64,000 nucleotides of DNA. Source: Hyperoplus lanceolatus (taxonomy: Eukaryota > Chordata > Actinopteri > Uranoscopiformes > Ammodytidae). The position numbers and the translations under genes were made by a program. Shown piece by piece: positions 50,801 to 63,500 of this stretch; the first letter of the stretch is position 1, and every line of letters starts with the position of its first letter. The stretch lies in contig CM049397.1 in the NCBI GenBank assembly GCA_026929865.2, positions 29,119,698 through 29,183,697 on the forward strand. Reading direction: 5' to 3'. The notes below the pieces were generated by a model, which had not been told where the DNA came from, made no database searches, and was given only the letters and a program-made list of their open reading frames with translations.

Positions 50801-51892
50801 TCAACAAGTTAAACCCCCTGTTAAAGGATTTAGTGGGTAATGGAACTGGTAACTCCTGACAGCTCCTCCTGTGTGTTGGCTTGCAGTATAATGAATCCTG
50901 GGAATATAGCAGAAGGGCAAGGTATTTACCCTTACTGCAAGGCAACTGCCGTCCATCCTCCAAACAGCTTTGCTGCCACACTGAAGCCCCAGTAATGAGC
51001 TGACAGGTGCAATGTTTACACCCAGATTGCCACTCAAGTTTGATGGGCTGACTCTGGGTTTAGTCTTTTTTGACATTAATGATGCAAGCCAAAAAGGTTC
51101 ACCTTTTCATTGATTGTCACAGAATCTTGAAAGGATATTCGCACCCCTTGTTGCCTCTCCAAAGACCTTTTTGATTATTTTTCACAAAAGTCCAAATTGT
51201 GCTGAAAAGTCATTGTAATTGTGAATGAAGAAAATCTAATGCTACAAGATATATTTTGGAATACATCTGTCTTATGAATGTAAATCTCAAGTAAGTTCTG
51301 CAAAAAACATAACTATCCTGTAACCACTAACTGAGACTTAGATTTGCATTCTGCATTCTAATGTTGGGTACCCTTTCTAACTCATAAATTATAATAAAAC
51401 TTGAATGTGATGTCCAAAATGGATTCTGTCATTGCCTCTTAACTGTTTGTTTTTTTGGCCAACATGCATACAAAAACTGGGGTTTCCAACATGCATGTTC
51501 AATCCATGGGTTACAAGATTTCTTAAAAGGCTTAATCATTAAATACTAACTACAAACTGTTCAGAGCTTTCTTTTGGGTTCCTAACATATCCGCATTGTT
51601 CCATGGGCACAGTGATATTTGCAAAAATAGGTCAGCTACAATGGGAAAAAGACCTTGATATAATATCTAATTACATCTATCAGCAAAACTGAAACGTTTA
51701 CCTTGAACAGAGTAGATATCAGAACAGAACACAATAACTGTTTTAAAAATGCTTCATTATTGATTTGTTACCTTTTCTAAGGTCAGCTGCGACTATGATA
51801 AACACACCCACCAAAATCACCTGAAAAGCTTTCTTCCTGAGGGTACCTTAGCTGCCAGCCCCACTTGCTTGTGTCCCAGAAAATGGTTCTTA
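47891..51892. other. Long AT-rich non-coding stretch
   Basis: No gene, no paired TIRs and no SINE boxes are seen. Frames of 60-91 codons (for example 48721-48981 and 50801-51076) have no family signature. Confidence 0.5.
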
Positions 51893-52156
51893 GGGCGCAC
51901 TCACACTAGGCCATCTGTTCCGTGCCCAAGCAAAAGTCTAGATCGTTTGGCCAGTGTGAGCACGCCAATCGTGCTCCAGCACAGATCACTTCCTCGGCCA
52001 CGGCACGCTTGGGAGAGGTGTGCAGGGGCACGGTGCAGATGCTAATGTGATGACACGCGCACAAGCAAGCGCACTGATGGCATTTCTGACGTGAATTTAT
52101 TATTATATCGTACTTGAGCGCGGAACAAGGCAACTTTGACTAGTGTGAGTGCGCCC
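51893..52156. mobile_element. Harbinger-type MITE, perfect TIRs
   Basis: A 264-bp unit has exact 17-bp TIRs, GGGCGCACTCACACTAG and CTAGTGTGAGTGCGCCC, and TTA on both sides (51890-51892 and 52157-52159), as expected of PIF/Harbinger. The interior is CpG-rich (GATCACTTCCTCGGCC, GCACGGTGCAG) and carries no ORF of note. Perfect TIRs suggest a fairly recent insertion. Confidence 0.88.
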
Positions 52157-52159
52157 TTA

Positions 52160-53652
52160 GCTCCTCTGTGGCTGGTGAGTGGCTAATACTCCTCATTAGA
52201 GGTGACCTTTCCGGAAATTGCTGCTGTGCACTCCTCACCACCCTCTGATTACCTCAGTTACTGTGGCTAAAATTAAATACCCTGGTCATTCTCACACATT
52301 TCATCAATACTTCTCCTGGCAGGCTCATGTGTTTTGGAAGAATTTTTTCTAGTAGGATAGTTGTCTTTTTATATGGCCCTAACTAAGTAGTTTAATACAA
52401 TGTGGTAAGTAATAGTCTAAATAATTGCAGTCTTGATTTATTTGTGCAATAGTTACACTTTTCATAGACTTTGTGACCTGGCATTTTTAATGTGACCTTC
52501 ATGTGCAACTCAACATTACAATGTACTTGGCCAGTAACATAGATTATTCTTATTTTATAAGTGGAGGGGTTTGCTTAGCCTTCCCCCTAATGAATGCTGC
52601 CGTTCAGTCCTTCTATTTTAACAGGAATCAACAGGTTCAGACGACAAAGGCGACTTCATCAAATCCAGACTTTATTGAGATCGTCACAGGAGTGTCAATA
52701 CCTTTTTGTGGATTAATTTATCACTGACCACTCTGGATAGAACCCTGAAGACTTAACTGCATCTGTAACTATTGTAATGAGTACTGTGGTGGTATAACAT
52801 ACTCTATATTTAGTTGGACAGAAATGCATTATTGGAGTGCATATCTGCAGGATCAGAGCATGGTTTTTTAAAACTGTTTATCCTGATTCCTGCTAAAGAT
52901 ATACCATACCATTTAATATCAGGTTTTCTCTTTTCATAGCATTCCCTACTGCACATACAGTATGTATTAGTATAGTTGATTGTAAGAATCAATGCATTAA
53001 ATAAATAAACAACTGTTTATGTGAACACAAAAATACAACAGACACTGACCTTACAGTTGTGCAATTTTGTTTGCTATGTGCAGGTACAAATTATGTGCAA
53101 ACATGCAGACAGTACAAAGCACAATTAAAGAAAACTTCTACTGTTTGGGTGCAATATTATGCAGACACACTAAATACAAATAATGGACCATACACTTAAA
53201 GCTGGTGTATGTGATTTCTGATTGGTCAAAATTAACATGAGCGGTACACTTTGGCCAATCAGAGCGAGGATCCGATTCTAAAAAAAAAAATAAAAAATAC
53301 GATTCTCTGTTCATATTGGCTGTTGGGACTGTCCATTCACTTTGGCACCGACATTGTTGGTGCAGAGCGAGTCAGGGAGGGACCATGTGATGCGATAGCC
53401 TATAATTCATTAATGGTTATTATTAGCCTAATTGCTTGATTTAGTTTTAAATACAGTGGTTATCGATAGTTTTGGAACATGTATTTCCCACGTTTAAAAC
53501 GTAAAAAAATAAAGCAGAATTAAAAAAAAATTCTAATTCTTAAAAAATGTTGTGGAGTCTTACACTAGTCTAGCTTTGCACAGCTCTTCTTTCTGTTCAG
53601 CTTAATATACCCATAGAGCTGCGCTGCCTTTTATTATCGCCGCTAGTTCAGT
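52160..53652. other. Non-coding stretch
   Basis: No firm feature. A TTAAAGCTGGTGTATGTGAT string at about 53197 looks like a MITE terminus, but no partner was found. The inverted repeat CTGATTGGTCAAA / TTTGGCCAATCAG (about 53219-53261) is part of the same CpG-bearing patch. Confidence 0.45.
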
Positions 53653-53660
53653 GTCGGCTT

Positions 53661-53989
53661 CAGACCCGTCGCCAGACCTCAGTCTTAAGGGGGGCATATG
53701 AAATGCATAGGGGGGCACAATTATTAGTACCCCACAGTACGTATATTTTTAATAGTCCTATACTCTATTCGCGCAGCACGTAATCATCACGCTAAACTAA
53801 CCAACAGCGGTAGCCTAGCCTATAACATCAGTCCTCATAATTTAAAGCAATAGGCCTACATTACATAGAAGCAATGTTATGAATATCCATAAAACACTTG
53901 ACTATTCAACATATTAGATGTAGCCTAACACCAGACGCATATCTCAAACATTGCATTTTAAAGCAGTCAACAGAGGCATATGCATTGCC

Positions 53990-54054
<65 letters not shown>

Positions 54055-54829
54055 TAGCCTACTTTGAGTGGAGGCAGGGCTGTGCTCTCTCCAGTCCCTT
54101 CTATCAGTACAGCGGGAGGCGGCGTTTCTCCGAGCTCAACCTCCTCATCAACATATATTTCGGCCTCCGGGGTCACTTTCTGACGGACCAACTGTTTCCT
54201 CAACTGCAAATCCGCGTAGGTTCTTGTAAATTGTGCGTCTTCTCTTGCTTGGACCGGGGTCGGTCTCCGGCACAGCCTCGATGGCCATGGCTGGAGGAGC
54301 GCAGAGTTCCCACAGTGCAAAACTGTGGCTTTACGCAATCAGAAGTGTCACCGCGCTGAACAAGTCCATAATTTAGGATTGTAGTCTGTCATGCGGCTCG
54401 AAAAGTGACAACAGTTTGAAGATCCGATTTGGCAGAGGAGACTGTTGGTGGGCTTTTCAACCGTTACCGAATATCGATTATGATGAACTAGAAATTAAAT
54501 AGTAAGCCGGCGAAAACTCATCCAGCTTCACTTTCAAAATGTGCGGTATCTGTTGAGCGGCTGCATTGACGTATTACGTAGGCCTACGTAGCCTTACTTT
54601 CTTTTCAGTAAGGCCGTGATAGGCTGTTGCAGTGTAGATAGACTCCCATCAATCAAACAAAATCATATTATTTATATTTTAAATGTTTTGATGATAAAGA
54701 ATGCAACATTAGTATTTATCAACACAAAATTAGCTACTTTTTTGAGAGATCTGTGCCCCAAGTGGGGGGGCACAAGCATTTCTGGGGGCGGGCCCGGCCC
54801 CCTATGGCCCGCCCATAGCGACGGGTATG
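53661..54829. mobile_element. hAT element with exact 8-bp target duplication
   Basis: The left end is CAGACCCGTCGCCAGAC and the complement of the right end is CATACCCGTCGCTATGGGC, sharing an ACCCGTCGC core. GTCGGCTT is repeated exactly on both sides (53653-53660 and 54830-54837), the 8-bp duplication of hAT transposition. G-rich strings GGGGGGCA occur below each end. On the minus strand, ATG at 54288 in a CCATGG context opens a frame starting MAIEAVPETDPGPSKRRR, possibly a remnant of a transposase N terminus. No RNase H-like or BED domain is seen. The element is 1169 bp. Confidence 0.88.
53994..54051. repeat. (CA)n microsatellite
   Basis: About 29 CA units lie inside the hAT element and break any longer frame on the minus strand. 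Confidence 0.95.
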
Positions 54830-54837
54830 GTCGGCTT

Positions 54838-55171
54838 GCTTCTGCTCGTTTACTCTCCCGCGTGCATGCTGTACTCACGTGTGGCGCGGTCGCGAGCGCA
54901 GTGCCACAGAGTCGCAGACACAGAGCAGCTGATTGAGAAACGCTTGGAGACATTTGCACATATATTTACCGCAATTCACGGCCTTTCGCGCAGTTATGAC
55001 CATGCACAAGCACACATCGCACTTGCTAGTACATTAATTGTGCAGCACAAAAAAAAATCAAATTCAATTCATTTTTTTGGGGGGGGGGGGTGGTCGGTCG
55101 GTAGCCAAGGCGGGGGTCTGGCGTTGGTAAGGCGGCCGCCTTGGCCATAAAGCGCTGGGGGAAACACTGAG
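54838..55171. mobile_element. hAT-like right-end fragment
   Basis: The stretch ends GCTGGGGGAAACACTG; on the minus strand this is CAGTGTTTCCCCCAGC, followed by GGCCAAGGCGGCCGCC and a G/C homopolymer region (55078-55090). Ends of this type are common among fish hAT elements. No left terminus is visible nearby, and the neighbouring hAT at 53661 has its own complete ends and target duplication, so this is a separate remnant. Confidence 0.5.
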
Positions 55172-55684
55172 GCTTCAGGACGGACTGGAACAACCTATTT
55201 TGAAAGTGGCAACAATGAGGTTACATAACAATATTCTGGGGGAGATGGTTCCTGGCAGTTTCACTGTTTTCTTCCTAATCACACAAGACTCCCTGTTCCA
55301 GGTGGTGTTTCTGGCAGCACACCTCCCATTCCTGGATGACGAAAGAAAATGTCTCTCTCTCATCTCCAGCCACATTTCCCATTCTCACGCCCCTTTCTTT
55401 TCTTTCAAAGGTTTTTTTTTTTCAACAAAAGATTTGCGAAGCAATTACAGTGCAATGATTACGTTTTTCCCCTTTCTTCTTCCCCCGAACACACCCCGCC
55501 CATATCCCACCCCCACACCCAACTACAAACAATCCTGCATCAAAAAATCAGCACAAAAAACAATACACAATGTTAAAAATTACATAAACGAAATACACGC
55601 TACAAGAAACAAAAATAAACAATCAATATGAAAAAAAAACATAAAGAAATAAAATAAAATAAACTAAAAGAGGGGAGGCGGTAG

Positions 55685-58600
55685 CTACTCTTCTATTGTT
55701 GTTGTTGGTTTTTTAAAATAATTTAGGAAGGGGCGCCAAATTCTGTCAAATTTATTCTCGGATCCCTGGGTAGTATAACGTATTTTCTCTAAATTCATAC
55801 ATGACATAATGTCTCTAATCCAATGTGAGTGGGAAGGAGGAGCAGGATCTTTCCACTTGAGTAAGATAACCCTACGAGCAAGTAATGAGGTGAAGGCCAG
55901 TACCTTCAGCCTCACTTTAGGCAAGCCCGGATTTGGAGCAATGCGAAAAATTGCAGTGAAAGGGTTCGGCTCAATTTGATGCTGAAGTACTTCAGAAATT
56001 GTTTGAAAAACTGATGTCCAGAACTCAGTCAAGGGGGGACACAACCAGTACATGTGAAAGAGTGATGCCGGTGCGCTCTTACAGCTATCACAGGTCGGGT
56101 CTACATCGGGGAACATACGAGCTAATTTAGTTTTAGATATGTGGATACAATGTACTACTTTAAATTGCACAAGAGCATGTCGGGCGCACATGGAGCTAGA
56201 GTGTATCTGAATCAGGACTGAATCCCACATGTGATCTGTGAAGGCAGAACCTAGGTCCTGCTCCCACAGGGTTCTTATAGCTGCTAAAGAGGGGCTATGC
56301 AACTTTGAAATAAGGTTGAAAAACACAGACATTTAGCCTTTTAATGTGGGGTTTACAGAAAGAAACAAATCGACATGATTGGCTGGCGGTTTATAAGGGA
56401 ATTGGGGAATTAACTTCTGCGTAAAATGCCTGATTTGCAGAAATCGGAAAAAATGAGTCTTTTCGATAGCAAAATGTTTTGTCAATTGAGAAAATTATTT
56501 AATTTTTTATTGGGGAGAAAATTTGGGGAGAAAGATGGGGAGACATTGGAATAGATATAGGAACTTTGGGAGTAATGTCATTGTAATTGAATTTATTCTA
56601 CCTGTGAGAGAGAAAGCCAGAGGAGACCACTTCGATAATATTTGCTTCGCCTGATCCAATAATTTGAGGAAGTTCGATTTATATAGGTTTTTAAAAATTT
56701 TGGTAAAACATACCCCAAGGTAACTCAGCTGATCTGTCACCACTTTGAGTGGGAGAGCTGTATAATTAAGTTTAAGAGCTTCTTTATTAATCGGAAAGAG
56801 TTCGCTCTTACTCAAGTTAAGTTCATAGCCAGAAAACTGACTAAAGACCTCCAACACAGAAAGTGCCTCCGGTAAAGAGGTGGCTGGCTTGGCGACAAAC
56901 AAAAGTAAGTCATCGGCGTATAATGATACCTTATGTTCAATAACTCCTCTCCATATCCCCTGAATCTGTTTGTTACCGCGAATGGCAATCGCAAGTGGTT
57001 CGATTGCAATAGCAAAAAGGAGCGGGCTCAAAGGACAACCCTGCCGGGTCCCACGGTGCAGATCAAAACTACTTGAGTAACGGCTGTTTGTTAATACTGA
57101 GGCAGAAGGGCATGCATATAATAATTTAACCCAAGAAGTGAAAACAGGACCCAAACCGAATTTTTCAAGGGTGAAAAACAAATAATTCCATTCTACTGTA
57201 TCAAATGCTTTTTCAGCATCCATAGAAGCGACGCATTCTGATTCAATATTTCTGGGGGAATATAAAATGTTCATTAGCCGGCGGATATTATACAATGATT
57301 GGCGTCCCTTTATAAACCCAGTTTGGTCAGGGGATATGATAGAGGGGAGAACATCCTCCAATCTGTGGCCGGGAATTTTAGCAAGTATCTTCACATCTGT
57401 ATTTAATAGTGAAATTGGTCGGTATGATGCACAATCTAGAGGATCTTTATCCTTTTTTAACAACAGGGAAATACAGGCCTGATAGAACGAAGGCGGTAAT
57501 TTACCTGAGTCAAATGAGTCTGAGAATACTGAACATAAAAAAGGCGACAATTCGGCTGAATTTTTTTAAAGAAGTCAGATGGAAGTCCGTCTGGACCAGG
57601 AGATTTGCTTAATTGCACAGATGTTATTGCTGCAATAATTTCCTTCTGAGTAATAGGTGCCTCAAGGCTATGTCTCAGGTCTTGAGAAAGGGAAGGCATG
57701 TTTAGGTTACTGAAAAACGTTTCCATCACTGTTACGTCTACTGTACAATCAGAACTATACAAATTTGAATGGAATGTTTTGAACTTTTCGTTTATCAATT
57801 TCTGATCTGATGTTGTACACCCACTGTCTGTCCGTATTCCAGGGATGAGTTGCTTCGCTCTAAATCCGCGCAGTTGATTGGCCAGGAGTTTACCAATCTT
57901 GTCACCATGCTCGTAAGCACCTGCTCCTAAGCAACTGGTCTGCAACTTGACGAGAGGAAAGAAGGTTGAATTCTGTCTGAAGTTCTAAACGTTCTTTGTA
58001 AAGTTCAGATGAAGGTGAATTAGCATATTGTCTGTCTATGTTCAGAATCTGATCAGCAATTTCAGTTTGTTTCTGTTTTGTACACTTATTTTTGTATGCT
58101 GCAAATGATATAATTTCACCTCTCAAATAGGCTTTCAGGGCTTCCCAAATTGTTGCATTGGACACAACTGGTGTTTTATTTATACTCAAAAAAGTTTGAG
58201 ATCACAATGCTTTCATAACTGCATGACTTTAGGTCTGACATCAATGAAGTATCAACAAAAGAATAATCAATTCGGGTGTAAGTATACGGTGGACATGTGA
58301 AAATAATGAATATGCTCTTCCTGTGGGGTATAAAAACCTGTATGGATCAGCGAGGCTATAATCAGCAAGAAATGATTTGATATAACTTGCAGATCTGCTA
58401 AGACTGGCAGGTTTGGGGGAAGAGTGATCTAAGACTGGATCTAGATAACAATTAAAATCCCCACCAAGAATAAGAGAATGGGAATTGAGATCAGGGAGTT
58501 GAGAAAAAAATCTCTTAAAGAATTCTACATCATCGACGTTAGGCGCGTAGACGTTGGCCAATATGACTTTATTATTCTGAAGTTTGCCTGAGACAATAAT

Positions 58601-58880
58601 AAAACGTCCATTTTTATCTGATATAATGTTTGAGGACTCAAAAGGAATACTACTATCAATAAGGATAGCTGTGCCCCTAGCCTTACCCCTGAAATTAGAA
58701 TGAAAACATTGTCCACGCCAGCATTTACTTAATCGCCCATGGTCAGTCATGTAAGTGGGTTTCTTGAAGGAAAACTATTCCAGCCCTGAGCCGTTTTAGG
58801 TGGGTTAAGACCTTACCCCTTTTCACTTGGTGATTTAGCACCTTGACATTCCAACTAATTAAATTAAGATTGCCCTTCAT
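55685..58880 (-). pseudogene. L1-type ORF2: endonuclease and reverse transcriptase, frameshifted
   Basis: The ORF begins at 58880 with MKGNLNLISWNVKVLN and LQETHLHD, the start of an APE endonuclease. A frameshift near 58745 leads to the frame with ANVYAPN and GGDFNCYLD (58750-58241). Further shifts near 58240, 57940 and 57540 follow. The reverse transcriptase (57550-56507) holds ASYRPISLLN, QTGFIKGR, SMDAEKAFDTV, GTRQGCPLSPLLF and YADD, all well kept. After another break (56507-56332) the last part (to 55685) carries CDSC...HMYWLC, the Cys/His motif found at the C terminus of L1 proteins. GTRQGCPLSPLLF and the C-terminal Cys/His motif place it in the L1/Tx1 group. Confidence 0.92.
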
Positions 58881-59592
58881 CTAGCTCAGTTATAGTGAGA
58901 ATAAAAAGAGTTGCTCCGATAAGAAAAAGAGTAGCAAAATACAGAGGGAAAGAAAAACACACAAAAAAAGGAAAACGCAAATAACTGAAAACACAGCAGG
59001 TGATGACTTATCAGCTAAACCCTCAGTTAACACCAACCCATCCCACCCCGAACCCACCCCATATATTGCTCTAAACAGCAAACCCCAAAAGACCCTTACT
59101 AGTCTCACAACAAACATTCCAAGCCTTAACTTCCTGACCTGTGCTAGCTTCCCACATAGGTCTTGTACATTTCACCCCATAACAGCCTAGTAACACTATG
59201 AACAATCCAGCAAACTGTCAAAATGACAACACACTAAACAAAAATACCATGCTCACCCAGCAGATTCAAAATACAAAAAAAGAACAAGGCGTGAGTTAGA
59301 CAAGCTGTTCAAATGGCAGAAAAAAAATAGAAAAAAAGAAAGAACAGACACGCTAATCCAGCCATTTTAAAATAGAGATACAAATTTTAAAAAAAAAAAG
59401 CGAGTGAGCTAGACAATACGTCAAAATGACAAGCAACAGAAATGTCACGCTCACCCAGCTGATTTACTCATTTTTAAAAAAGGGAGAAAAAATAGGTGTA
59501 GTACCATCAGTCTGAGAGTTTGGCTGGGGATATGAAAAGAGCGTTTGTCCAAATTTGTATACTCACAGCAGGCAATCGTATTTACTACGGAC

Positions 59593-60417
59593 TCACACCA
59601 ATGTAGAGCTGTAGTTAGATGCTTCAGAGACGGACCGCAACCACCTTCTCTCGCCGCTCTGGAAAGTAAAACAAAGTTTTGCAGGGAATAGGAGAGAGGG
59701 ACGGAGACCGCGCTGATAAAGCTCAGCCATGGCCCCCCTGTATTCAGCCCGCTGCTTCACGACCTCCGCGCTGTAATCCTCGTAGAATCGGAGCTTGTGG
59801 CCGTGGTATTCCAGCTCGCCTTGTTTACGTGCCTCTCTCATGATCAAGTCTTTAATCTGGTATCGGTGGAAGCGGATGATGACGGGCCGCAATCTCTCGC
59901 CCGGGCCAGGTTTGGGTGCCAAAGTGCGGTGAGCTCTGTCCAGTTCCGGGGGAGAAGGGAGAACTTGATCACCAAAAACCTCGACGAGGAGCTCGGAGAA
60001 AAAGGCGGTGGGGCGTGCACCTTCAAGTGACTCTGGTAAGCCCACAATACGAATGTTCTGTCTCCTGCTTCTCCCTTCCAAATCCGATAGTTTAGATTTC
60101 AGCGACTTGCTGTCTTCCTGCAGTGAGGAGCACGTAGCCTCAAGTTGCTCCATGCGTCCGCAAACAGTTTCTGCATTCTCCTCGAGATCGGTTATACGTT
60201 TCCCATGGCCTGAGACCACGTCCTGGATGTTGTCTAGCTTAGTGACCATTCTGTCGAACGATGACTTGAACTCCGCGGCTATGGCTGCTCTATGCTGCTC
60301 AAGCAGGTCCGGACTGTAAGCCATTGAGCTAGCACCAATGTCAGTGCTAGCCACGCTATCCGAGGACATATCTGACTCTGCTGAATCTCTTTTTGCTCCT
60401 TTCTTTCCTCTGGGCAT
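59593..60417 (-). CDS. L1-type ORF1 protein, 274 aa, intact
   Basis: This is the RNA-binding chaperone of the LINE particle. The frame is complete, beginning MPRGKKGAKRDSAESD, with a basic, serine-rich N terminus, a coiled coil at about 50-115, an RRM-like domain at about 121-185 (NIRIVGLPES, LDRAHRTL, RPVIIRFHRY) and a C-terminal domain to about 260 (LRFYEDYSAEVVKQR, LLFPAKL). Length and order fit fish L1 ORF1. There are no frameshifts, unlike ORF2 of the same copy. Confidence 0.88.
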   Translation of the reverse strand: MPRGKKGAKRDSAESDMSSDSVASTDIGASSMAYSPDLLEQHRAAIAAEFKSSFDRMVTKLDNIQDVVSGHGKRITDLEENAETVCGRMEQLEATCSSLQEDSKSLKSKLSDLEGRSRRQNIRIVGLPESLEGARPTAFFSELLVEVFGDQVLPSPPELDRAHRTLAPKPGPGERLRPVIIRFHRYQIKDLIMREARKQGELEYHGHKLRFYEDYSAEVVKQRAEYRGAMAELYQRGLRPSLLFPAKLCFTFQSGERRWLRSVSEASNYSSTLV

Positions 60418-60563
60418 TTTTCCAAATCAGTGCTAGTGTTACCGGCAATACAAGCACAAAAAAAATCGATGAAAATAGGGTTTAATCAGTTAGGTCCGAA
60501 ATAGTCAGTGGGAGCTAGAGAGCGAACGCACCTACTCCATGCTCTGCAACCCGGAAGTCCTCT

Positions 60564-63500
60564 CACAGCCCTTTCAGTGCCATATCTCATCCTTCTAGAG
60601 GTCCTCTGACTTACCTTCCTTTTCCCATCTTCATAACTGCTCCAACTTCCCTCATCAGGGGGCTCATTTGTCAACGCTGTACCACCCAGTATGCAACCTT
60701 TGTGATTTATCAAAAGCAAACTTGACGGAAAGATGTGCGGTCCTCCACGCAAACTCTGAACCATGCCTGCAATGTGGTCGATGAGCTGTGGGTGTACAGC
60801 AAACCTGCCTGTCCTGTTCTGCTTGTCCCTGCTTGTCCCTGCTTGTCCCGACACTGCTATCCCTCTGAGCCTTTACACAACGCCACACTGACATCCGGCA
60901 GTCACCCTGGGAAGGTACTTGCCTTTTACAGAGTATCATTCAACTCACATGAGATGTGGTTGTCATGGCGGAACCATTTGGAGATTCTGCTTCCCAGATA
61001 TGCAATGACTATGATGCTCAGCTGCCCAAAGACTAAGCTGACCAGCTCCAAGGAAATCCCATCGTCCGTCTGCGCCGACATCTTGTCCGTGCCCTGCAAT
61101 GTGCTCTACCCGTCCGACCCTGCCTTGACCTATGGCCGGATAATAATTTTTCTGGGCCAGTCTCCCAAGGGGATACACTTTTGCCAGTGTCCTCCTGCCT
61201 AATTCTAGAGCTGCTCCACCCATGTGGTTTTTATACTGCTATACCCCATGGCCTTCGCCTGACACCCCTGCTTCGCCCTGGTGCAGCTCCCAGGCCGTCT
61301 GCTGTATGTTGTTACCTCTTTTTGTCAGTTCCCTGGCCACTCACTGTATAACATTTTTAAATTCTCAATGATTGAAAAAATCAGTGAATCGCTTTCTGAT
61401 ATTTGATCTAGTGTTACATTTAGTCAAGGCATTTTTTTTGTTGCACATCCAGGAAATGAAATAATTCTAAAATAATTATCTGCTACAAAATGTACCGACA
61501 ATATGACTTAGGCCATGTTTCATCCTGTCCTTGCTATGATTTCACAATTTACACAGCCATTTGGTCCCGTTCAGGTTAAATTGTATGTGTCATCATACAG
61601 TAACATCAAAGCTTAACATTAACATTAAGTAGCTTTAACAATTGTATGCGGCAGAGACAACTATTTTACTTCATTGGCCTGTGTGGATATGATCCCATTC
61701 CAACTGGTCAAATTATTGGTCAATTATTTTACATTTGAAATGCAATTAGTGAAAATACTTTCAATCTCTTACACTTTTTTATGAAGATGTGAAATATGTT
61801 TCTGTTTTATAATGTTTTAATCTGACATATTTGTTTAAGCTAAATATGTCTTCACTCAGATGGTGTCTGATCGCACCTATGCTGACATGATGATGATATG
61901 TCGGCCTACAATTTGAAACAGCCAACCTCCTCCGAGAGCAGAAGCTCACCCCTCTTTAATGTGATCTAGTCAGAGAATGGCAGGTGGGTTGAATGCCCCT
62001 TCCATGAACTTCCCCAGCTGTTTAATCTATCCACAATACACACCCTGTGGTATTGTGACAGTGCTTGGGGCAGTCATATTGAAAAGTCATGTTCTGTCTG
62101 GTGCAAGTTAAGATCATCCAACGACCTCTCCTGTTTAAGGTTTAATAGGAATCTGGACTGATAATTGTATTTCTATGAAGAATTGAATTGTCGATTCCTT
62201 CCTGTTCAGAAAAAATTGAAATATAAGGCTTCATTATTATTTACCCTGTGCATTATCTGCAGTGGGGCAATCCAAACAATGAACTTGCATCCAAACGTTA
62301 CGTTAAGTACTGTGTATTGAACATTGGAAACACATACTAGACTTTCTTGCATCAGGGACTTTCTTAGATTAATGTTCAAGGTTAAGGTTCAGCATAATAC
62401 AGTAAACTAAAACATTTAACATTATTCAGTATTTTGCTGTCAGCTATTATCAGCAAGTAAAAGGAACATGACAGCTGTTCTTTTTTCGGCCCCTGTAAAA
62501 CTATCCTGTCAAGTATATTGTTCGAGCAGGCCCCCTTTAAAATATTAAAGATCATGCCCCTTATCAAGGCCTGAGCATTAACAAAAATACATCTCAATGC
62601 TTACTTCACTTGCATGAATAAATCCACTGATGTAGCCTTGTTTTTCTATCAAATCCCTTCAATGCGAGTCTGGCTTATATTCCCTTAGCTGTCTGTGTGT
62701 AATAGCTCGGTCTCAAATAGGGCTAATATATGCTTGCCTCTGAAACAATCAGTCTTGTTTATCCAGAGCCCTTGAACCTCCAGGATCAGAAAGTTTCTGC
62801 AATGAATTCTGATTTGTGAAATCCCTGTCCAATTTATTGCCTCAACTCTGAACAAACATCAAAACAAACTATCTCCCTTTTTTGTGCCACCAGCTGTTAG
62901 ATTTAGGCAAGAATAACAGAAAGAGAAGGTTGGATGATAGAGTCATATAAGACTTACAATTTGTTTATTAATGTCTCTTTCCATCTCACAGTATCTGCTT
63001 CTCTCCCAAACATTTCTTCTTCCCTGAACAAAATATTTGCATCTGCACTGCAGGGCTTGCTAACTGAGGGAACAGTACAGTTTTGATTGAGACCTTGAAA
63101 GATGCTTGGCAGGTGATTTTCTTTAAGGTTTCACTGGGTTAAGTCTACTGCCGCAGTCAATAGTTATATGTGGTGCTAGTGAAATATTTTTTCCTGGATA
63201 TCTATGAAGCTGTTATGAGGAGATGGGCGAGTGGAGAGCACAAATGTGTATTGTGTCCCAGGTGCTATTTGAAGTAATGTCTTGCTTAAGTAGCTTGGAG
63301 GAAGTCTCAGCTTTGGCCAACGTGTAGAATATCAGTTTACGCTGCATCTGTTCTTTTTCAGCCTTGATGAAAGTAGACGGAAAATGGAATTAAAAGAGTC
63401 AGATTTAGTAGTCAAAGTGATTAATTGCTCAAAGCCACGGTTGCTGTTTGGACATCTGCTTACTTGTTATTCTATCTAATTAAAAGGATAAGCAATTAGT

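Larger units (their letters stand above)
55398..60563 (-). mobile_element. L1/Tx1-type LINE, nearly full length
   Basis: On the minus strand: a short 5' UTR, ORF1 (60417-59593), a spacer of about 710 bases, ORF2 (58880-55685) and a pyrimidine-rich 3' UTR of about 270 bases ending in a 12-base A run (55413-55424) and more A-rich sequence. Beyond the two ends, TCTCACGCCCCTTTC (about 55383) and TCTCACAGCCCTTTC (about 60562) agree at 13 of 15 positions, a likely aged target duplication. The limits given assume that reading. Confidence 0.82.

Noticed and set aside
53991..54338. 115-codon minus-strand frame ending in CVCVCV
   Set aside because: It runs into the CA array. A different frame starting at 54288 is the better candidate for a coding remnant.
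60735..61202. 155-codon frame in a CT-rich region
   Set aside because: No domain, no homology I can name, and a 10-bp repeat inside. Composition alone can account for the open frame.
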